From: Puccinia triticina
Taxonomy: Eukaryota; Basidiomycota; Pucciniomycetes; Pucciniales; Pucciniaceae
Direction: 5' to 3'
Assembly (NCBI RefSeq): GCF_026914185.1
Contig: NC_070558.1
Coordinates: 1,178,001-1,242,000 of the forward strand
DNA length: 64,000 nucleotides
Shown: piece by piece, positions 58,246 to 64,000 of the stretch
Layout of the letters: every line of letters begins with the position of its first letter
Position numbering within the stretch: the first letter of the stretch is position 1
Notes under the pieces: generated by a model
What the model was told of the DNA's origin: nothing
Databases searched by the model: none
Seen by the model: the letters and a program-made list of their open reading frames with translations, nothing else
Position numbers and translations under genes: made by a program

Positions 58246-58268
58246 AAAAAAAAAAAAAAAAAAAAAAA
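58246..58268 (+). other. Poly(A) tract at the LINE 3' end
   Basis: About 23 consecutive A residues follow the LINE 3' region. The last A may belong to the target-site duplication that starts here. Confidence 0.85.
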
Positions 58269-58469
58269 TGATCCGTTTCATGAAAACCCCGCAACGGTAG
58301 AGGTGCATCTTGAACCTCACTCAAATGCTCTCGATGTCCAATATATAAATATATTGGAGTTCTTTCTTGCTCAAGTCGCCGAGGTTCCATCATCCATTTT
58401 TCAACAACGCAGGCGAAAGCCCAACCGTATTATTACTTCCCGATTCTCTCTATCTTTCGGCTTAAAAAT

Positions 58470-59177
58470 ATGCGCACTGATTGGATGCTGAAGATCTGCA
58501 CCTTGGTCCTGTCAATGATGGTTCAAAGCCTCCTAGGTTTCAAGAAGGATACTTATAATCCTTTAAGCGCGAACTTGGCGACCGATCAAGCATTTATAGG
58601 ACCAAGGGAAGGTCGGCTGGACAGGATTTTGATGGCCTAGTTGCTTGTAAACACAACTGATCTCCCTGATGCTGCTCGACGTATCTAGGTAGCACTAGCC
58701 ATACGGATGCGGGTATTGATCATTTGAGAAAGATCGATTCAAACGGAATTGACCCCACTGGTCAATTTAAACAGTTGGGACAAGGGGGAAAAACTCATGA
58801 ACTTGAAGATGCAGGGCTTGACCTAAGTAAGACAATACATCCTTTACGTTTATCAAGTTGTCAATAGTAAACACGATTTGTGACATGAGCTAATTTCTCC
58901 TTGACTACAAGGCCTATCTCTTTTGTCCCACAAAGCAAAAAATGAATCACATGGTAAGAGTGTCAACCTCAAGCAACTCAAGTGGTTGATTTCATTCTCT
59001 TCGGATTAGAAGGCTAATTTCAGGTCACATTCTCTCTATCAGCTCATCAGAGAAAGAACTCGAGAATGGGCAGCGGTGAGTTCAGACTTTCATTTTTGTC
59101 CTTGGTTAGATCTCCCTCAACGAATTATTTGTCTTGATTTCGGGTGCAGGGGCATCAAGGAGGATGATTGCGCGTAG
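58470..59177 (+). CDS. Candidate small secreted protein, 133 aa, 5 exons
   Basis: I do not recognise it. The exons 58470-58611, 58689-58826, 58912-58953, 59024-59075 and 59150-59177 have GT-AG borders and perfectly continuous phases (402 nt). The product begins MRTDWMLKICTLVLSMMVQS, a good signal peptide (probable cleavage near residue 23). The hydrophilic mature part is rich in Gly, Ser, Asp and His, with one cysteine four residues from its end region (GIKEDDCA). There is no membrane helix or known domain. The pattern fits the small secreted proteins abundant in rust and other plant-associated fungi, but an effector role is inference only. Only about 190 bp separate its ATG from the LINE target-site duplication, so the LINE sits in the likely promoter. 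Confidence 0.6.
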
Positions 59178-60658
59178 CTTGCAAGCAAAACCACGGGATT
59201 GCCTTACTTTGACCTCGCATACTAACTTGGAAGGAAAGTATTGTGGTACATGTACCAGATTAGTTCAAAACTGTAACTGCAACAAAACATTCTAGCTTGA
59301 TCAATACCGTCAGCTGCATGTATGCTTGACCAGACTCTGCCAATAGCATGGGAATCTGGTGAACAAATGTGGTATTGTTCAGCTTAATTGCTGGATGCGC
59401 AATAGTGTTGACTTTTGTTGAGGTTGGCTCATCTGGTTGTCTGCTTCGATCTCCATTTTTCATCTGCTCATCTCATGTCACATGTCTGTCACGTTGTTTC
59501 TTTGTTTTCGCTCGACTACACAGCGGGGCAGATCGGGCAAAGCCGATGCGTCCAGCTGGCGTCCCAGCACTCCATGCGCCACGGTGGCGTGACAGGGACC
59601 CAGGGCCGTACAGGCGCCACTCTGTCATGCTAGGGGGCGCCACCGGGACTGTGGGCATAGGTGGCGCCCCTCGGGCGCCACTGAGATGCCACCAACCTGG
59701 GCGCCAGATGGCCGCCCCGGTGAGATGCCAGCGTGACGCACCGGTAGGGGAGGCGTCACCGCCGGCTGTCACGGGGGCGTCCATGCCGGTCGCCTGGCTG
59801 ACGCAGGGGCCCAGATGGCGCCACTGGTTATGGGGGCCGCCACTGCGTCCTAGGGTCGCCGGAGCGGCTAGGACGCCCGATGGGCGCCCCCCGTCCAGGT
59901 GTGGGTGATCAAAGGGCCCATGAGCCGCGATCCAGTCGGCTTGGCTTCGGCCGGCTCGCGTCATGGAGTGTTGGTGGTCCTTGACCCGGCTCCCCCTCAC
60001 ATGCCTCACCAAGCCAATGATGAAGCTCGGAGACATGCACCAATCCCCCTCATCCTCCTCATCCTCAATGAACATAAGTTCTTATCCATCTCGGGCGCTG
60101 CCGCTTCGACACCGTTCGCTAACTTCAGTAAGATTGGCGATCCCTCCGGACGGCTCAACTTTGGCGGAAAGGCCGTCGTCCATTCCCATGGTGTTGACTT
60201 CTCTGTCATGGCTGTAAAAGTCAGTGTGAACAATCTTTCTTTCTTCCTTTTTGGTGCGAGGGGTGCGGCCAGGTGCGGCCTGCATCCCCAAAACCCCAAT
60301 GGCCACTCCCGATCACAATATCACAAGGTTGTATTTGCTAGCGATGGACTAGGGACCCCATCCCTGACTCCCTGAAGACCGACGGACCTCGGATTATTGG
60401 GGGATAATCCGAGGATCCCCTCCTTTTTTCAGTAGTGGCGACAGGTTGTGGGGGCCTCGACGTGCTCTGAACACTCAATCTTCTGGTGGCATGGGACGAT
60501 GAGCTGGGCTTTCCGAAATCCAAAGCATCATAATCCTCTTCCCAATCTCTTACTATGTTTTTCTGCCCTTTTCTTTCTTAGTTTCCTTTATTCTTTCTGC
60601 AGAGTCCTTTATTTCAATCCCTCCTCTTTTGTTCCTTTATTTTTTCCTCTATTTTATA
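59178..60658. repeat. Gene-free region with palindromic-word island I (GGCGCCAC / GTGGCGCC)
   Basis: About 59520-59900 is very GC-rich. It repeats GGCGCCA and TGGCGCC words in both orientations at 10-40 bp spacing. The ORFs of 136-200 codons that cross it on both strands are by-products. From 59960 to 60650 I see no supported gene. Confidence 0.55.
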
Positions 60659-62476
60659 GGGGGTTGAGAAATCGACTCCCAAAAATTAAAAAATCGACTC
60701 CCAAATTGAGTTTACGTCGCGCGGACCGCCGTGCGACGTCTGTCCCGGGTCCCCATGACCCAATTTTGACCCGGGGGCATTTTGGGAGTCGATTTTGTAA
60801 TTCCGCGATCCCAAACGGGAGTCGGAATTTTAATTTCGCAAAAAATGCCGGAAAATAAAGAAAAATTTATACCTCCGCACTGGGGCACCCAAAGCCCCCC
60901 AAAATTTTACAGCACTCTAAATACACTCTTTAGAGAATATTGTGAGCTTCACAGCATTAGTACTCCTCAGGAAAACCCTGTGTAGTTAGGGGGCGGATTT
61001 GGCGGATTTCCCACTAAGGCAAACCCCCAAAACCTTATGTACGGTGCTCCAAGCAGCCCCAAATTTTTTCTGCTATAAGGATAAGCTCTTTAAAACATAT
61101 GTTAAGCTTCACGGTATTAGCACACCTCAGGGAGACCCTGTGTAGCCGGGGGCAAATTTGGCGGATTTCCTACTACCGCAATGCGCCATATCCTGAGATA
61201 CGGTGATCCAAATGCCCCCAAAATTTTTCTGACACATAAATACACTCTCTAGAGCATATTTTAAGCTTCACGGCATTAGCACAACTCAGGGAGACCCTGT
61301 GTAGCCGGGGGCGGATTTGGCGGATTTCCTACTAACACAATGCGCCATGTCCTGAGATACGGTGATCCAAATGCCCCCAAAGTTTTTCTGCCACATAAAT
61401 ACACTCTCTAGAGCATATGTTAAGCTTCACGGCATTATCACACCTCAGGGAGACCCTGTGTAGCCGGGGGGGCGGATTTGGCGGATTTCCTACTAGTTAT
61501 CCTCACTTGAACCCTCTATATCTTCTGATAAAGAAGCAATAAAAAGAAACGGAGGGCGCTCAAAAGATTCCCTGCCCTCTTATCTACAATTACCGATACA
61601 GCCCGCAAAAATATTCCTAACGGCGTAGGACGGCGCAGAGGAAGAAAACTACGACAATTGCCGTAGTAGGAAATCCGCCTAATCCGCCCCCGGCTACACA
61701 GGATTTCCCTGATGTGTAATACACCTGTAAATCTCAAAATATGTTCTAGAGAACGTATTCATGTGTCAGAAATATTCTGGGGGCATTTGGATCACCATAT
61801 CTCAGGATATGGCGCATTGCGGTAGTAGGAAATCCGCCAAATCCGCCCCCGGCTACACAGGGTCTCCCTGAGGTGTGCTAATACCGTGAAGCTTAAAATA
61901 TGCTCTAGAGAGTGTATTTATGTGGTAGAAAAACTTTGGGGGCATTTGGATCACCGTATCTCAGGATACGGTGCATTGCGGTAGTAGGAAATCCGCCAAA
62001 TTTGCCCCCGGCTACACAGGGTCTCCCTGAGGTGTGCTAATGCCGTGAAGCTTAACATATGTTTTAAAGAGCTTATCCTTATAGCAGAAAAAATTTGGGG
62101 CTGTTTGGAGCACCGTAGATAAGGTCTTGGGGGTTTGCCTTAGTGGGAAATCCGCCAAATCCGCCCCCTGACTACACAGGGTTTCCCTGAGGAGTACTAA
62201 TGCTGTGAAGCTCACAATATTCTCTAAAGTGTGTATTTAGAGTGCTGTAAAATTTTGGGGGTCTTTGGGTGCCACAGTGCGGAGGTATAAATTTTTCTTT
62301 ATTTTTCAGCATCTTTTGCAAAATTAAAATTCCGACTCCCGTTTGGGATCGCGGAATTACAAAATCAACTCCCAAAATGCCCCCGGGTCAAAATTGGGTC
62401 ATGGGGACCCGGGACAGACGTCGCGCAGCGGTCCGCTCGACGTAAACTCAATTTGGGAGTCAATTTCTCAACCCCC
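60659..62476. mobile_element. 1818-bp foldback element with mirrored 160-bp tandem repeats
   Basis: The ends GGGGGTTGAGAAAT and its inverse are flanked by the 8-bp duplication ATTTTATA (60651-60658 and 62477-62484). The outer about 300 bp of each arm match in reverse complement (GAGTTTACGTCG..., GGGAGTCG... blocks). Inside the left arm four tandem units of 159-160 bp start near 60944, 61104, 61263 and 61422 (AGCTTCAC...CCTGTGTAGCCGGGGGCGGA). The right arm carries matching inverted units between about 61690 and 62215. The unpaired centre is about 61500-61680. There is no transposase ORF. An 8-bp duplication is typical of hAT-type mobilisation (family knowledge). Confidence 0.87.
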
Positions 62477-62484
62477 ATTTTATA

Positions 62485-64000
62485 TCCTCTTCCTCTACTA
62501 TACACCATAGCTTCACACATTATTGGCCGCTTCATCATTTAGTTCCCTGGCGTGCATTTGAATACTTTAGAAGATTATTTGTATATACATAAAAAATAAC
62601 AGATAAACAGTGCGGTATGTGAAATCAATAGCACTTAAAAAAACCCAATGCAGCGGGGGCCATTGCTAGGCCCCACTGATGCGGCAAAGCGGGTGCTTGT
62701 ACTGCTGTGCCCCAGACCTAACCCTGACCTGGTGATATATGTATGTATCACCGTGCTCCAATTCAGCACATCTCTTGTGTGCCCAAAAAGTTTCCCCCGA
62801 CTTTTCCCCCATACCAGCAACTTCTCCGATATCATGAATCCACCCCTCCCCCTACTTCTAAGGTAAGTCCCCACACCCCCCAGGTAAGTCTGACCTAGTA
62901 AAAATCCCCTCCTCATCCTGCTCCTGCCTTGCCGAGTATTAACTATGAGTTAAACCTGCTTCTGCCCCAGTTTATTGTCAATCCCAGCTCCTGTCACCCT
63001 GACCGGCCCGCCTTCCAATGGAACCAATTGAGCACTGGTAGGGGCTAAATCTCTTCCCTCGGACAAGGTTAGTAACCCTCCATACCAATCCCCTTTTACT
63101 GCAGTCAGCAAACATGACCTTGACCCCCCTCCTCCCTCAGGAGATCATTTGTGTAGCCGCCCGCAAGGCACCTCCTTGATGTCACAGGTGGATACGCCAG
63201 AAGGATGCGGAAATCTTTGGCAAGACCCCCATGTTGGAGGACTCCGATACATCCGCTTGTGTGTGCTTGACCAAGGACAACATCAGGGCCCTAGCTGCCA
63301 AGATCACCAATATGTACTTGTGATCCCCTCCCCACCATTCAGCAGTCCTTGTGAAGCAATCTTGGCTATGTTTGCTCCCTCTTCCCACCCCCTCAATATC
63401 TTGCACATCTCTTGCCTATTCCCCTTTACTTTGAGTGTCCCTCCTGTTTTATCTAAATAGATTTCCCCGATCTTCTTGCTCTTGAGAATTATAAGATTTT
63501 CCAAACATTTATGTACCCTGTCCGCTATTGCCCGGAAAGCTCACCCATGGGCCATACAGTGTCCGCATTGACACAACGGCAGCCTCCACGACGCCCCACA
63601 GATGCCACCCCAGTCAGCTCCTATGAGCGCTGGCGGGATCATTTAGCGTCTGCCAGGGGCGGTCCCGCCCCCTGGATGACCTTTGTGGCCTCAATAGCCA
63701 CATCACGTGCGCGCCTGCCCGCTAGCCCACAGCGGCCCCCGAGGCATCTCGATGCATGTCTTCCTGGTGACCGCAGAGGCGGGAGCATGCCGTCGAAGAG
63801 ACCGTCTGCCTTGCTTCCCCGTAGGCGCCGTGAGGTCATCCCCAGACATATGTCCCGAGGATCTCAGCATGGACGCCCGCGGGAAATCCAGCCATGGCGC
63901 ACTGAGTTCGCCCCCCCTGCGCCTTGGTCGGGGTGGCGCCCATCTGGGCTGCCCTAGGTGCACCACCAGAGATGGCGGCAGGGCGTGGCTGGATGACGCC
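62485..64000. repeat. Gene-free end of the window, GC-rich word island at 63570-64000
   Basis: From 62485 to 63500 I see no supported gene; a frame at about 63190-63310 (RQKDAEIFGKTPMLED...) may be an exon remnant. From about 63570 to the end the DNA is GC-rich and contains TGGCGCC/GGCGCC-type words like those at 59520-59900. Confidence 0.4.

Larger units (their letters stand above)
52787..58267 (+). mobile_element. Near-full-length non-LTR retrotransposon (LINE) with poly(A) and target-site duplication
   Basis: The 13-mer ATGATCCGTTTCA precedes the element (52774-52786) and follows the poly(A) tract (58268-58280), defining the insertion. Between them are a 119-bp 5' leader, ORF1 with zinc knuckles, ORF2 with endonuclease, reverse transcriptase and RNase H, a 240-bp 3' region and about 22 A residues. 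The presence of RNase H and an APE-type nuclease suggests a Tad1/I-like fungal clade (inference). The intact duplication and ORF2 imply a recent insertion. Confidence 0.9.

Noticed and set aside
58222..58491. 89-codon ORF through the LINE poly(A)
   Set aside because: It reads poly(A) as polylysine and spans the LINE boundary, so it is not a gene.
63149..63460. 103-codon ORF near the window end
   Set aside because: No splice context or domain; a different frame in the same place looks like a possible exon remnant but cannot be supported.
1..64000. tRNA, rRNA or other structured RNA genes
   Set aside because: I looked for cloverleaf patterns and rRNA-like blocks by eye and found none I could support; a covariance-model scan would be decisive.

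Overview
The window looks like nuclear DNA of a basidiomycete fungus, most likely a rust (Pucciniales). It has eukaryotic genes split by short introns (about 60-150 bp, many with a CTGAC-type branch sequence), fungal housekeeping genes, a basidiomycete-type 2OG-oxygenase-like gene, and a very heavy and nested load of transposable elements. The organism assignment is inference; the introns and gene families are read directly from the sequence.

Layout. 1-8147: two tandem copies of a gag-only LTR retrotransposon sharing the LTR between them. 8273-8872: small unknown gene. 8.9-10.4 kb: short-palindrome islands. 10471-13056 (-): N-myristoyltransferase, 10 exons. 13.1-16.2 kb: foldback repeats. 16268-19025 (-): many-exon gene with a signal peptide and membrane segments. 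19.0-22.9 kb: repeats and islands. 22967-24658: proteasome lid subunit Rpn9. 26230-27928: ZIP metal transporter. 28-33.9 kb: hairpins, an LTR relic and a decayed Copia element. 33894-36314: ALG13 (-) and mitochondrial PheRS (+), head to head with overlapping start codons. 36822-37844 (-): ankyrin protein. 38180-41945: 2OG-Fe(II)-oxygenase-like gene with a substituted iron ligand and a 331-bp tandem duplication. 43.06-52.77 kb: a nest of DNA elements, namely a 5.4-kb PIF/Harbinger transposon with three genes, a MITE with the same ends, a 1.6-kb foldback with a target-site duplication, and a second large palindrome. 52787-58267: a near-complete LINE with poly(A) and a 13-bp target-site duplication. 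58470-59177: a small secreted-protein candidate gene. 60659-62476: a 1.8-kb foldback with mirrored tandem repeats and an 8-bp target-site duplication.

Housekeeping genes (NMT, RPN9, ALG13, mitochondrial PheRS) have consistent splice phases and appear intact. They are islands among elements of several classes. The most unusual theme is a set of non-coding islands. Each is saturated with its own 8-12 bp word in both orientations, and some lie inside long foldback elements with clear target-site duplications.

Splice sites were read by eye, using GT-AG/GC-AG ends, phase continuity and family resemblance. No searches could be run.
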